Of a stretch of 33,516 nucleotides of DNA, positions 17,877-24,828 are shown in pieces; position 1 is the first letter of the stretch, and every line of letters begins with the position of its first letter. The position numbers and the translations under genes were made by a program. This DNA comes from Brevundimonas sp. (GTDB lineage Bacteria; Pseudomonadota; Alphaproteobacteria; Caulobacterales; Caulobacteraceae). The stretch is taken from the NCBI RefSeq assembly GCF_024711105.1, contig NZ_JANJTL010000014.1, positions 1 to 33,516 on the forward strand, in the 5' to 3' direction. The notes under the pieces were generated by a model. The model was not told the DNA's origin. It worked only from the letters and a program-made list of their open reading frames with translations, and searched no databases.

Positions 17877-19375
17877 TCCGGCTTGGCCTGGTCCTCCTGG
17901 CCGGGATGGCCCTGGCGCTCGTGGCGGTCGCCGCCTCGGGCGACGCGGGCAGCCTGACCGCGGAATGGCTCGGCTGGAGACTCGACACCACCGCCGCGGC
18001 CGGCGCGGTCCTGATCGGCGCCCTGGCCCTGCTGGCCGTGGCCTTCTGGCGATTGGTCATCTGGATCGGAAACGCGCCGCGCCGCGCCGCTCTGGCCCGG
18101 GCGGAGGCGCGTAGGCGCGAGGCCGCCGCTTCGCTGGGCCGCGGCTTTCTGGCGCTCGCCACAGGCGACGTGGCCGAGGCTCGCCGCCTCAGCCGTCGCG
18201 CCACCGAAATGGCCGACGAGGCCCCCGTCCTGACCGCGCTCCTGGCCGCGCAGTCGGCCGAGGCTTCCGGCGAGATCGAAACCGCCCGGACCGCGTATGA
18301 GGCGCTGCTCGCCACAGTCGAGGGGCAAGGCGCCGGCCGCCGCGGCCTGGCCGATCTGGCGCGAGCCTCGGGCAACCGCGAGGGCGCCCTGGAACAGGCC
18401 CGCGCCGCCGAGACCGCCGGCCGCGGGTCGTCCTGGGCCTGGCGCATGCTGTTCGAGGACCGCCTGGAGGCCGGAGACTGGGACGAGGCCCTGGTCCTGC
18501 TGGGCGGCGGCCGTGTGCGCAAGTCGCTGGGGGCGGCGGAGGTCGATCGCGCCCGGGCCGCAGTCCTGACCGCGCGCGCCGCCCTGGAGCGGTCCGAGAC
18601 GGTTTCGCTGTCCCACGCCCGTGACGCGCTGAAGGCCTCGGCCCTCTCGCCGGATTTCCCGCCCGCCGCGGTCGTGGCCGCCGGACTGCAGTCGCGGCTG
18701 GGCCGCATCGGGCGGGCCGAGGTGGTCCTGCTGCGGGCCTGGTCGGCGCGGCCTCACCCGGCCATCGCCCTTGCCTATCGTGACCTGCGCACCGACGAGA
18801 GCCCGGCCGAGCGCGCCGACCGCTTCGCGCGCCTGATCGGCCGCAATCCAAAGCACCGCGAGAGCCGCATCCTCGAGATCGAGCGCGCCTTGGTGGTCGG
18901 GGACGCCCCTGCCGGCGACGCGGCGGCCGAATCCCTGGCGGGAGAACCGCCGAGCCGTCGGCTGCTCGACCTCCGCGCCCGCCTTGCCTGGGCCGGCGGC
19001 CGCATCGCGGAGGCCCGCACCCTGTCGGCCGAGGCGGCCGAAGCCCCGGCCGAGCTGGGTTGGTCCGAGATCGATCCGCTGGGACGCGCCTTCGCCTATT
19101 CCCCGTCCGATTGGGCGCGCGTCACCGAGGCCTGGGCCTACCGTCACGAACTGCTGCACCCGCGTCACGTCCGGCGCGAAGCCGCGCTTGTCGAGAACCG
19201 CATCGAGCCTGAGCGGCGCGAGGAGCCTGCGCCGCCGCCGCCCGAGCCCGACCTGCCGCCCTGGCGGGCGCCCGACGATCCGGGCGACTGGATGGAGGGG
19301 GAGGCGCCGGAGGCTCCGGAGCCCACGCCCGCCCCGCGCACCCGCCGCCCGCGGCGATCGACGACGAGCCGCTGA
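17873..19375 (+). CDS. hemY: HemY-like tetratricopeptide membrane protein
   Basis: This 500-residue protein has two N-terminal membrane helices (about 1-22 and 40-65) characteristic of the HemY_N domain, with the short WLGWRLDTTAAAG segment between them. A cytoplasmic array of TPR-like helical repeats follows, with A-rich pairs such as RRLSRRATEMADEAPVLTAL and RTAYEALLATVEGQG. The tail from about 440 is acidic and proline-rich and probably disordered. HemY of this type, distinct from the Bacillus oxidase of the same name, is associated with late heme synthesis in proteobacteria, but its biochemical role is unclear. The start is GTG 17873, overlapping the preceding stop. Confidence 0.88.
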   Translation: MIRLGLVLLAGMALALVAVAASGDAGSLTAEWLGWRLDTTAAAGAVLIGALALLAVAFWRLVIWIGNAPRRAALARAEARRREAAASLGRGFLALATGDVAEARRLSRRATEMADEAPVLTALLAAQSAEASGEIETARTAYEALLATVEGQGAGRRGLADLARASGNREGALEQARAAETAGRGSSWAWRMLFEDRLEAGDWDEALVLLGGGRVRKSLGAAEVDRARAAVLTARAALERSETVSLSHARDALKASALSPDFPPAAVVAAGLQSRLGRIGRAEVVLLRAWSARPHPAIALAYRDLRTDESPAERADRFARLIGRNPKHRESRILEIERALVVGDAPAGDAAAESLAGEPPSRRLLDLRARLAWAGGRIAEARTLSAEAAEAPAELGWSEIDPLGRAFAYSPSDWARVTEAWAYRHELLHPRHVRREAALVENRIEPERREEPAPPPPEPDLPPWRAPDDPGDWMEGEAPEAPEPTPAPRTRRPRRSTTSR

Positions 19376-19449
19376 CGGCCCTTGGCGCCGCGCGCGCCTG
19401 TCGCTAAACAGGCCCGCCTTCGGGACGCCCCGCGTCCCCGCCCAGACGG

Positions 19450-19525
19450 GCCGCCTTAGCTCAGCCGGTAGAGCGGCGCATTCGTAATGCGTAGGTCAGG
19501 TGTTCGAGTCACCTAGGCGGCACCA
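19450..19525 (+). tRNA. tRNA-Thr (anticodon CGT)
   Basis: All arms can be folded by eye. The acceptor stem is GCCGCCT (19450-19456) paired with AGGCGGC (19515-19521), and the D stem is GCTC/GAGC. The anticodon stem GCGCA/TGCGT has loop TTCGTAA with anticodon CGT at 19483-19485. The T stem AGGTG/CACCT has loop TTCGAGT. The discriminator base is A and the CCA end is encoded (19523-19525). It decodes ACG threonine codons. The tRNA is intact; the mobile element nearby did not use it as its target. Confidence 0.97.
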
Positions 19526-19604
19526 TCTCCCTTCCCTCGGCGCCACAACCTGAGGCCGATTGCGAGCCCTGTTGGTTCATTGTTTGTTCCTCTCTGGAGG
19601 AGCC

Positions 19605-20261
19605 ATGTTCGCCAAGGTGGTCACGGTCGCGTTCGAGGGGGTGGAGGCCCGACGGGTGGACGTCGAGGTCACAGCGACCCACGGCCAGCAGGGCAGTTTC
19701 CAGGTCGTGGGCCTTGGCGACAAGGCGGTAGCCGAAAGCCGCGAGCGGGTGCGGGGGGCGCTGGCGGGAATCGGCCTGGCCTTCCCGGCCAAGAGGGTCG
19801 TGGCCAATCTCGCGCCGGCCGACCTGCCCAAGGAGGGCAGCCATTTCGACCTGCCGATCGCCTTGGCCTTGCTGGCCTCGATGGGCGTGCTGCCGATCGA
19901 TGCGCTCGATGGCTGGATGGCGGTCGGCGAGCTCGGGCTGGACGGCAGGATCGCGGCGGTGTCGGGGGCGCTGCCGGCGGCGGTGGCGGCCGGCTCCATG
20001 GGGCTTGGCCTCATCTGTCCCGAGGCCAACGGCGGCGAGGCCGCCTGGGCGGGCGAGCTCGAGATCCTCGCGCCGCGCTCTCTGATCGCCGTGGTCAATC
20101 ACTTCCGCGGGACCCAGGTCATGCGGCGGCCCGAGCCGGGTCCGGCCCTCTCCGGGGTCGACGCGCCGGACCTGCGCGACGTGAAGGGCCAGGAACAGGC
20201 CAAGCGCGCGCTCGAGGTGGCCGCCGCTGGCGGACACAATCTGCTCATGTCAATGACGTGA
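19605..20261 (+). pseudogene. comM: comM (yifB), 5' part, interrupted by an integrative element
   Basis: This is the N-terminal part of the Mg-chelatase-like ATPase ComM/YifB, a hexameric helicase that promotes branch migration during natural transformation. The ATG at 19605 has an excellent GGAGGAG ribosome binding site. The frame encodes the ChlI/Lon-like N-terminal domain (VDVEVTATHGQQGSFQVVGLGDKAVAESRERVRGAL, split here by family motifs; FPAKRVVANLAPADLPKEG; DLPIALALLAS) and reaches the linker DLRDVKGQEQAKRALEVAAAGGHNLL. At 20246 host sequence ends and the frame runs into MSMT and a TGA in the element. Joined to the 3' part at 23907 the frame is uninterrupted (520 residues, a normal length). 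The truncated product lacks the ATPase. Confidence 0.92.
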
Positions 20262-20271
20262 AGACCCGCAT
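20242..20271. other. attL junction
   Basis: Host comM sequence ends in TGCT (20242-20245) and the element arm occupies 20246-20271. The outer ten bases of that arm, AGACCCGCAT, are the exact inverse complement of the outer ten bases of the arm at attR (ATGCGGGTCT, 23879-23888). The central dinucleotide inferred from the dyad is CT at 20244-20245. Confidence 0.8.
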
Positions 20272-20280
20272 GAGGCCGGG

Positions 20281-20343
20281 TTGACTCTGGCGGACGACTG
20301 GCGGACCATTGGTGTGCGAGGCGTGATCCTGCGCACTCGCACA
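20281..20343 (+). promoter_or_regulatory. Candidate promoter and operator repeats upstream of the AIPR gene
   Basis: TTGACT at 20281-20286 could be a -35 box, although no strong -10 box follows at the right distance. CTGGCGGAC is repeated at 20287-20295 and 20298-20306, exactly one helical turn (11 bases) apart. TGTGCGAG (20313-20320) and CTCGCACA (20336-20343) form a perfect 8-bp inverted repeat with a 15-base spacer. These repeats lie 40-100 bases before the AIPR start, where a repressor or a leader structure could limit expression. No regulator gene is seen in the element. Confidence 0.35.
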
Positions 20344-20383
20344 ACCTAGGCAAGCCGCATCGTCGGCATTGCGGAGAAATGAT

Positions 20384-21613
20384 ATGTCCAAGCCCTTCCT
20401 CTTTGAGGTCGTGGAGGCGCGCAGCGTGCGCCACCCGGTCTTCGCTGGTGTTCAGAAGCACTCGTTCCTGATCCAGGCCAGCAAACTCCCCCACCAAATC
20501 CCGACAGGCGCGAACGCCCGCGCCGCCGTCGGCATGAACCGCCAGGTCTACAAGGACGTCAAAGAGAGCCTGAAGGGGACGGAAGCCGTTCCCGGCAGCT
20601 TCGACCTGATGAACTTGGGCATCACCATCATCGCCGACAGCGTTGAGTTGGTGGACAAGACGCGTGGCCAGTACCGGGTGATGATCCGCGACGAAGATGG
20701 GATCGTGAACGGCGCGCACACGGCCTTGATCATCGAAGAGGCCGCCCTCGATGGTGTGATCCCTGACGAGCAGCACGTCGATGTGAAGATCTTTACCGGC
20801 GTGGATGCGACCGGTTTGGCATTCCTCAAGCCCGATATCGCTAAGGGTCAGAACACGGGCATCGCCGTGAAGAGCGAGAGCATCCTCGACAAGGAGGGTC
20901 GCTTCGACTCGCTCAAGGCCATCGTGTCGGGAGAAGCGTGGGCGCGCGAAGTGGCGTGGCGAGAGAGCGACGTCGGAGACGTCCACGTCCGTGACCTCAT
21001 CTGTGCGCTCGAGGCGCTCAACGTCATCGACTTCCCCAACGAAGACGGCGCACACCCCATCCACGCCTACGAGAAGCCCAGCAAGGCGCTGGAGAAGTAT
21101 GCCAAGGATCATAAGGATCACGAGGCCGATCTGACCCGCCGCACCTTCGCCGCGATGGAGCCGTTGCTCCTCGAGGCGCTGTTCCTGATGGACACCATCC
21201 GGCATGATTTCCGGCCGCTGTGGAACAAGCACGTCTCTCCGGCGGCGGGGCGTCTCCGCATCGTGGAGGAGGCCGCGACCAACAAGGCGTTCAAGTGCCG
21301 CTTCACCGACGGGTCCAGCGAGCGTTACCGCCTGACGAAGGGGGCTCTGTTCCCGATCTTCGCCTCGTTCCGGAACTGCGTGCAGTATGACCCGGCAACC
21401 AACCGAGCATCATGGGTGGGTGGTTTCCCCGCCGTCCTGCGTCTGTGGGATGAGGCGGGTCCGGAGCTGGTGCGCGAGACGGCCAACGCCATCAAGGACG
21501 TCGGTCACCTGCCGGACCAACTCGGCAAAGCCCGGGGTCACTGGTCGAACCTCCACCGCGCTACGGCGCTTCGTTCGCTGCGGCACCAAATCAGCCTGAC
21601 CACCGGCGCATAG
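20384..21613 (+). CDS. AIPR-family (abortive infection phage resistance) protein
   Basis: This 409-residue protein has the AIPR core pattern. LPHQIPTGANARAA lies at about 35-48, then FDLMNLGITIIADSVEL at 73-89 (the family usually reads F-x-x-NNGITI-A), and then DGIVNGAHTALII at 105-117 (usually IVNGxQT). DVKIFTGVD follows, with a helical C-terminal half. AIPR proteins are linked to abortive-infection phage defence; their biochemical activity is not settled, so no reaction is assigned. The protein is shorter than many AIPR proteins and begins almost directly in the core. Start ATG 20384 has GGAGA about 7 bases upstream; a TTG at 20369 is less likely. It is the only recognisable cargo gene of the element and is transcribed toward the integrase. 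His112 replaces the usual Gln. Confidence 0.75.
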   Translation: MSKPFLFEVVEARSVRHPVFAGVQKHSFLIQASKLPHQIPTGANARAAVGMNRQVYKDVKESLKGTEAVPGSFDLMNLGITIIADSVELVDKTRGQYRVMIRDEDGIVNGAHTALIIEEAALDGVIPDEQHVDVKIFTGVDATGLAFLKPDIAKGQNTGIAVKSESILDKEGRFDSLKAIVSGEAWAREVAWRESDVGDVHVRDLICALEALNVIDFPNEDGAHPIHAYEKPSKALEKYAKDHKDHEADLTRRTFAAMEPLLLEALFLMDTIRHDFRPLWNKHVSPAAGRLRIVEEAATNKAFKCRFTDGSSERYRLTKGALFPIFASFRNCVQYDPATNRASWVGGFPAVLRLWDEAGPELVRETANAIKDVGHLPDQLGKARGHWSNLHRATALRSLRHQISLTTGA

Positions 21614-21769
21614 CTATCGACGGGGACGGCTCAGCCAATGCGCTGGGCCGTTACCCACCGAAGCAGCAATGCCCGCAGAGAGCTCAGGAGGGCACCCTAC
21701 AGGCGCAACTGATGATCAGGCTGTAGGACACCGCCGCACCATACAAAGCGGCTCAGCGGCCATCTGCGG

Positions 21770-21789
21770 GGCAAATGGAGGCATTTGCC
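21770..21789. terminator. 8-bp hairpin with GAGG loop
   Basis: GGCAAATG (21770-21777) and CATTTGCC (21782-21789) pair perfectly around a GAGG loop. The hairpin sits 157 bases after the AIPR stop in the convergent intergenic region. No U-tract follows on either strand, so a terminator role is only a suggestion. Confidence 0.35.
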
Positions 21790-21819
21790 ATATGAGGCGT
21801 CGTGTGCCGGTAGGAAAGA

Positions 21820-21837
21820 GCCCCCGGCACGGGGGGC
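21820..21837 (-). terminator. GC-only hairpin followed by a short pyrimidine tract
   Basis: GCCCCC (21820-21825) pairs with GGGGGC (21832-21837) around a 6-base loop. On the minus strand the stem is followed by TCTTTCCT, so it may end transcripts reading through from the integrase gene. Confidence 0.35.
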
Positions 21838-21960
21838 ATACGACAACGCGCCCTGTGAAAAGAACCTCGCCGACGAGTGACCCAAAATCGAGCCGTTTTT
21901 AAAGCAGGGCAGCGGAGAGGCGAGGCTGAAACCCGTCAGTTCCGGGCCGCCGCGCGGAGC

Positions 21961-22001
21961 CTACGAACGTAGTGAGTAGGTCGAGCGTAGCGAGACCTAC
22001 T
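21961..22001. repeat. Adjacent inverted repeats, the second with an 8-bp stem
   Basis: CTACG-AA-CGTAG (21961-21972) is directly followed by AGTAGGTC (21975-21982) paired with GACCTACT (21994-22001). The related words CGTAGTGAG and CGTAGCGAG occur in tandem within the block. The structure could be a terminator pair or a protein-binding site. Confidence 0.4.
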
Positions 22002-22030
22002 TAGACACCCTGTAGGTAACCCTCAGGTGA

Positions 22031-22092
22031 CCTCATGAGGATCGACGTCGGGAACATCATGAGGAAAGAACCCTCATGACCTCCTCAGGAGG
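22031..22092. repeat. Cluster of CCTCATGAGG-type palindromes
   Basis: CCTCATGAGG at 22031-22040 is a perfect palindrome; ATCATGAGG at 22056-22064 and CCTCATGA at 22072-22079 are half-copies facing each other; CCTCC-TCA-GGAGG at 22080-22092 is a further inverted repeat. Four related sites in 62 bases just downstream of the integrase gene look like multiple binding sites for one protein. Confidence 0.4.
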
Positions 22093-22180
22093 CCTCGGGG
22101 CTCCAAGGATGGTACACAATGGTCACCCCCAGGTAGAACCTAAGGACGCGCCCGCGCGAGTAGGGGCGCTCCTCCGCACG

Positions 22181-23842
22181 TCAAGACCCCCGGCGGCCTC
22201 GCCCAGCCGCTCTCCTCAAGGGGTACCCGAACGGGTGGGCGTAGCTGACCTCGCTCTCGCCTCCATGCCGCCAGCGCAGCACTAGCGCCTCGCGATCATA
22301 CTCCACGACGACGGCAGTCCACGCCGCCCGTAGAGCCGCGTTGGCGGTGGTCAGATCGTCCCCCTCGGCGTCCCCTAGAGCGTCCCAGAGGCGCTCGACG
22401 ACGGCGTTCACCAGAGCCTTCCCGCTGACCGCCAAGGTGTGCCTGAGGGCTTCCCGCTGGGTCTCAAGGTCCTGCTGCCGTCCGTACAGTTCCGCCTCCC
22501 GCTGGCGATGCACCGGAAGCAGCTTCCTCTGCCGCCTCAGCGCGTCCAACTCGGCTCGCTCCTCCACGACGGCGTCAATCTCCCGCTCGGCCTGTCGCAA
22601 CGCCTCTCGTGTCTCGGCCACGGCGTCGTCCGCGACAGGGTGACCCTCAATGATCGAGACTCGGTCGCGCCGCAGCGCCTCCTCGACAGCCTCCACGGGG
22701 ACGGTGTGATAGACGCAATCGGCGCCCCGCTTCGCCTTCGCACAGACCAGATAGGGCCGCCCCCCCTTCGGTCCCTTGGTGACGCGCGTCATGGCCTGCC
22801 CACACACAGGGCAGGTAGCGAGGCCCGCCAACAGATGCTTGATGGGCTGTCCTGCATGACGCCCTCGGCCCGAGGCTCGCGCGCCGGGCCCAGAGCCGAC
22901 GACGGCGCGCGCCCGCGCCCAAGTCTCGGCATCGACGACGGCGGGAAAGTAGCCCTGAACCGGGTCACCCACGCGCTTCCTGACGACACCGCCGCCGCGC
23001 TTTCGTTCGGTCATGTGGGGGACCAACGTCCCGATAGCGGCGGGGTTGTCGAGTATCTTGCGGATGTAGGTGCGGTGCCAGCCTTCCCCTCCGCTCCAGG
23101 TGGCGACGCCCTCGCGTGTCAGGTCGGCGGCGATCCGGCCCTGCCCCTTGCCTTCGATGGTTTCAGCGAAGATGCGGCGAACCACGGCGGCGCGATCCTC
23201 TATGAGTTCGAAGCCGTGCCCTCCGGTCACCGGCAGGAGCCAAGCGGGGGCGACCGACGTGAGCCGCTCGCCCTGTCCCGCCCGTCGACGCTTGTTCTCC
23301 CAAGCGGCCCTGAGCCGCTTCGCCTTGGTGGCGCTCTCCTCGTTTGCCCGCATGAACACCAAAAGGCTGAGCAATAGGTCCGTGGGATTGGCGGCGACGC
23401 TCTCCTCGGAATACTCCCGTCCGTCCCCCATGGTGACGACGGTAATCCCCGCCATCAGCAGCCCCGTGAGGGTGTTCTGAGCGAACAGCAGGGTGTCACG
23501 CGACAGGCGGTCAAGGTTCTCGACGAGCAAGTAACTCCCCCGGGGCACGACGCCGCCGTGAACCGCCGAAAGGAACGCGCCTAGGGCCGCATCCCCCCGC
23601 GTGTTCGCGCCCGAGAAGCCGCTGACGCCCTCGTCGGTGAGAGTGTCGTCCAGCGAGAGACCTCGCTCTTCCGCCCACGCCCGAGCGGCCTCCACCTGCC
23701 GCCGCTTGCTGTCGCCCAGCGCCTGTTCCGGCGTCGAGAACCGGACATACGAATAGACACGGGGAGCCGCCGCCGTTGCCGGTGCGGCCGCATCCACAGC
23801 CGCGACACCCTGAGCGGTGGTTTTCGAAAGGGGATAGTTCAT
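22181..23842 (-). CDS. Large serine recombinase (site-specific integrase)
   Basis: This 553-residue protein is a large serine integrase. The catalytic resolvase domain (about 28-175) has YVRFSTPEQ with nucleophile Ser36 and LLVENLDRLSRD around 105-115. The recombinase domain (about 195-310) includes RRIFAETIEGKGQGRIAADL and RKILDNPAAIGTL. A zinc ribbon follows (CPVCGQ with C344 and C347, then C367 and C376). A long coiled coil at about 405-470 has the place of the motif that controls synapsis. It would recombine attP with attB in comM without host factors. Excision would need a directionality factor, which I cannot identify. The ATG at 23842 lies only about 60 bases from the right attachment site, so its promoter must overlap the attP arm. 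The N-terminal 27 residues are a low-complexity Ala-rich extension. Confidence 0.93.
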   Translation of the reverse strand: MNYPLSKTTAQGVAAVDAAAPATAAAPRVYSYVRFSTPEQALGDSKRRQVEAARAWAEERGLSLDDTLTDEGVSGFSGANTRGDAALGAFLSAVHGGVVPRGSYLLVENLDRLSRDTLLFAQNTLTGLLMAGITVVTMGDGREYSEESVAANPTDLLLSLLVFMRANEESATKAKRLRAAWENKRRRAGQGERLTSVAPAWLLPVTGGHGFELIEDRAAVVRRIFAETIEGKGQGRIAADLTREGVATWSGGEGWHRTYIRKILDNPAAIGTLVPHMTERKRGGGVVRKRVGDPVQGYFPAVVDAETWARARAVVGSGPGARASGRGRHAGQPIKHLLAGLATCPVCGQAMTRVTKGPKGGRPYLVCAKAKRGADCVYHTVPVEAVEEALRRDRVSIIEGHPVADDAVAETREALRQAEREIDAVVEERAELDALRRQRKLLPVHRQREAELYGRQQDLETQREALRHTLAVSGKALVNAVVERLWDALGDAEGDDLTTANAALRAAWTAVVVEYDREALVLRWRHGGESEVSYAHPFGYPLRRAAGRGRRGS

Positions 23843-23878
23843 CTTCGTGACCCCGAAGCGGTGCCTGATTGCTACCGT

Positions 23879-23909
23879 ATGCGGGTCTCTAAGTCATCAC
23901 CATGCTGTT
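23879..23909. other. attR junction
   Basis: The element arm is 23879-23904 and ends in CATG; CT at 23905-23906 is followed by comM sequence GTTCGTCGGG. The arm matches the inverse complement of the attL-side arm at 20 of 26 positions, centred on CT, as expected for a serine-integrase attP split by integration. The ATG at 23902-23904 belongs to the element but is in frame with the 3' part of comM. Confidence 0.8.
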
Positions 23910-24828
23910 CGTCGGGCCTCCCGGTTCGGGCAAGTCGATGATGGCCCAGCGCCTGCCGGGCCTGCTGCCGCCGCTGACGCCGGCGGAGCTGCTGGAAACC
24001 TCGATGGTCTGGTCGCTGGCCGGGATGATCGCCAAGGGCGCCCTGACCAGCGTCCGGCCGTTCCGCAGTCCGCACCATTCCGCCTCCATGGCCGCGCTGA
24101 CCGGCGGCGGCGTGCGGGTCAAGCCGGGCGAGGTGTCCCTGGCCCACAACGGGGTGCTTTTCCTGGACGAGTTGCCCGAGTTCAGCCCCCAGGCGCTGGA
24201 TTCCCTGCGAACGCCGTTGGAGACGGGCGAGGTGACGGTGGCCCGTGCCAACGCCCACGTCCGGTATCCGGCGCGGTTCCAGCTGGTCGCGGCGATGAAT
24301 CCCTGCCGATGTGGCCTGGGCGGCGTCGGCAAGGGCGCCTGCGGAAAGGCGCCCCGCTGCCAGCGGGATTATCAAGGCCGCCTGTCGGGACCGTTGCTCG
24401 ACCGCTTCGATCTGCAGGTCGAGGCGCCGGCTGTGACCGCCGCGGACATGGCCCTCCCGCCTCCGGCCGAGGGCACCGCGGAGGCGGCCGCCAGGGTCGC
24501 CCAGGCGCGGGCCGTCGCCGCCGAGCGCGCCGCCGCCGAGGGGTTGGGGCCGGACGAGGCGCTGAACGCGCGCGCCTCAAGCCCGGCGCTCGAACGGATC
24601 GCCGCGCCGGATCAACCCGGCCGCGATCTGATGGTCCGGGCCGGCGAGGCCGGCGCCCTGACCGCGCGGGGTTGGACCCGGACGCTGCGGCTGGCGCGCA
24701 CCATCGCCGATCTCGAGGGCTCGACCGGAGTCCTGCGCCGCCATATCGCCGAGGCCCTGGCCTATCGGCGCCCCGGGTTCGAACCAATCGGACCCGCGCC
24801 CGCGCCCCGTCCAGTCGCGGCCTTCTAG
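23902..24828 (+). pseudogene. comM: comM (yifB), 3' part, AAA+ ATPase and C-terminal domain
   Basis: Host sequence resumes at 23907. The frame encodes FVGPPGSGKSMMAQRLPG with the Walker A motif, then ITSVRPF-type sensor sequence (TSVRPFRSPHHSASMAAL), VLFLDELPEF as Walker B, FQLVAAMNPCRCG, LSGPLLDRFDLQVE, and the Mg-chelatase C-terminal domain (TARGWTRTLRLARTIADLEG). The ATG at 23902, donated by the element, is in frame, so an orphan ATPase fragment of 308 residues could be made, although no ribosome binding site precedes it. Without the N-terminal domain it is unlikely to act as ComM. The TAG stop interlocks with that of the convergent GSCFA gene in CTAG. Confidence 0.92.

Larger units (their letters stand above)
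21614..22180. other. Non-coding, hairpin-rich stretch between the AIPR and integrase genes
   Basis: I find no convincing gene in these 567 bases; the open frames at 21669-21902 and 22076-22285 lack ribosome binding sites and recognisable domains. The stretch holds several perfect inverted repeats: 21770-21789 (8-bp stem), 21820-21837 (6-bp stem), CTACG-AA-CGTAG at 21961-21972, 21975-22001 (8-bp stem), the palindrome CCTCATGAGG at 22031-22040, and CCTCC-TCA-GGAGG at 22080-22092. Since the AIPR and integrase genes converge here, some of these hairpins may be terminators. Their number and density suggest an additional role, such as a structured RNA, a directionality-factor site or a replication or transfer site. 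Confidence 0.5.
20244..23906. mobile_element. 3.66-kb serine-integrase element inserted in comM, carrying an AIPR gene
   Basis: The element lies between CT at 20244-20245 and CT at 23905-23906; one copy of this dinucleotide belongs to the target, giving about 3661 bp. Evidence for exact boundaries: comM is continuous in frame across the join, both junctions share TGCT, and the two element ends are a 26-bp inverted repeat. It contains one rightward AIPR gene, a 567-base structured non-coding part, and one leftward large serine integrase gene at its right edge. There are no phage structural, replication, conjugation or excisionase genes that I can recognise. It therefore resembles a minimal integrative element or a satellite, not a prophage or ICE. 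Confidence 0.9.

Noticed and set aside
19450-19525. tRNA-Thr as the integration site of the element
   Set aside because: The tRNA is complete and no duplicate of its 3' end is seen near 20250 or 23900; the junctions lie in comM.
21669-21902. 77-codon open frame in the element's intergenic part, considered as an excisionase or directionality factor
   Set aside because: No ribosome binding site, no helix-turn-helix or recognisable composition, and it runs through the hairpins at 21770-21837.
22076-22285. 69-codon open frame overlapping the end of the integrase gene
   Set aside because: It is antisense to the integrase 3' end over about half its length and has no translation signal or domain.
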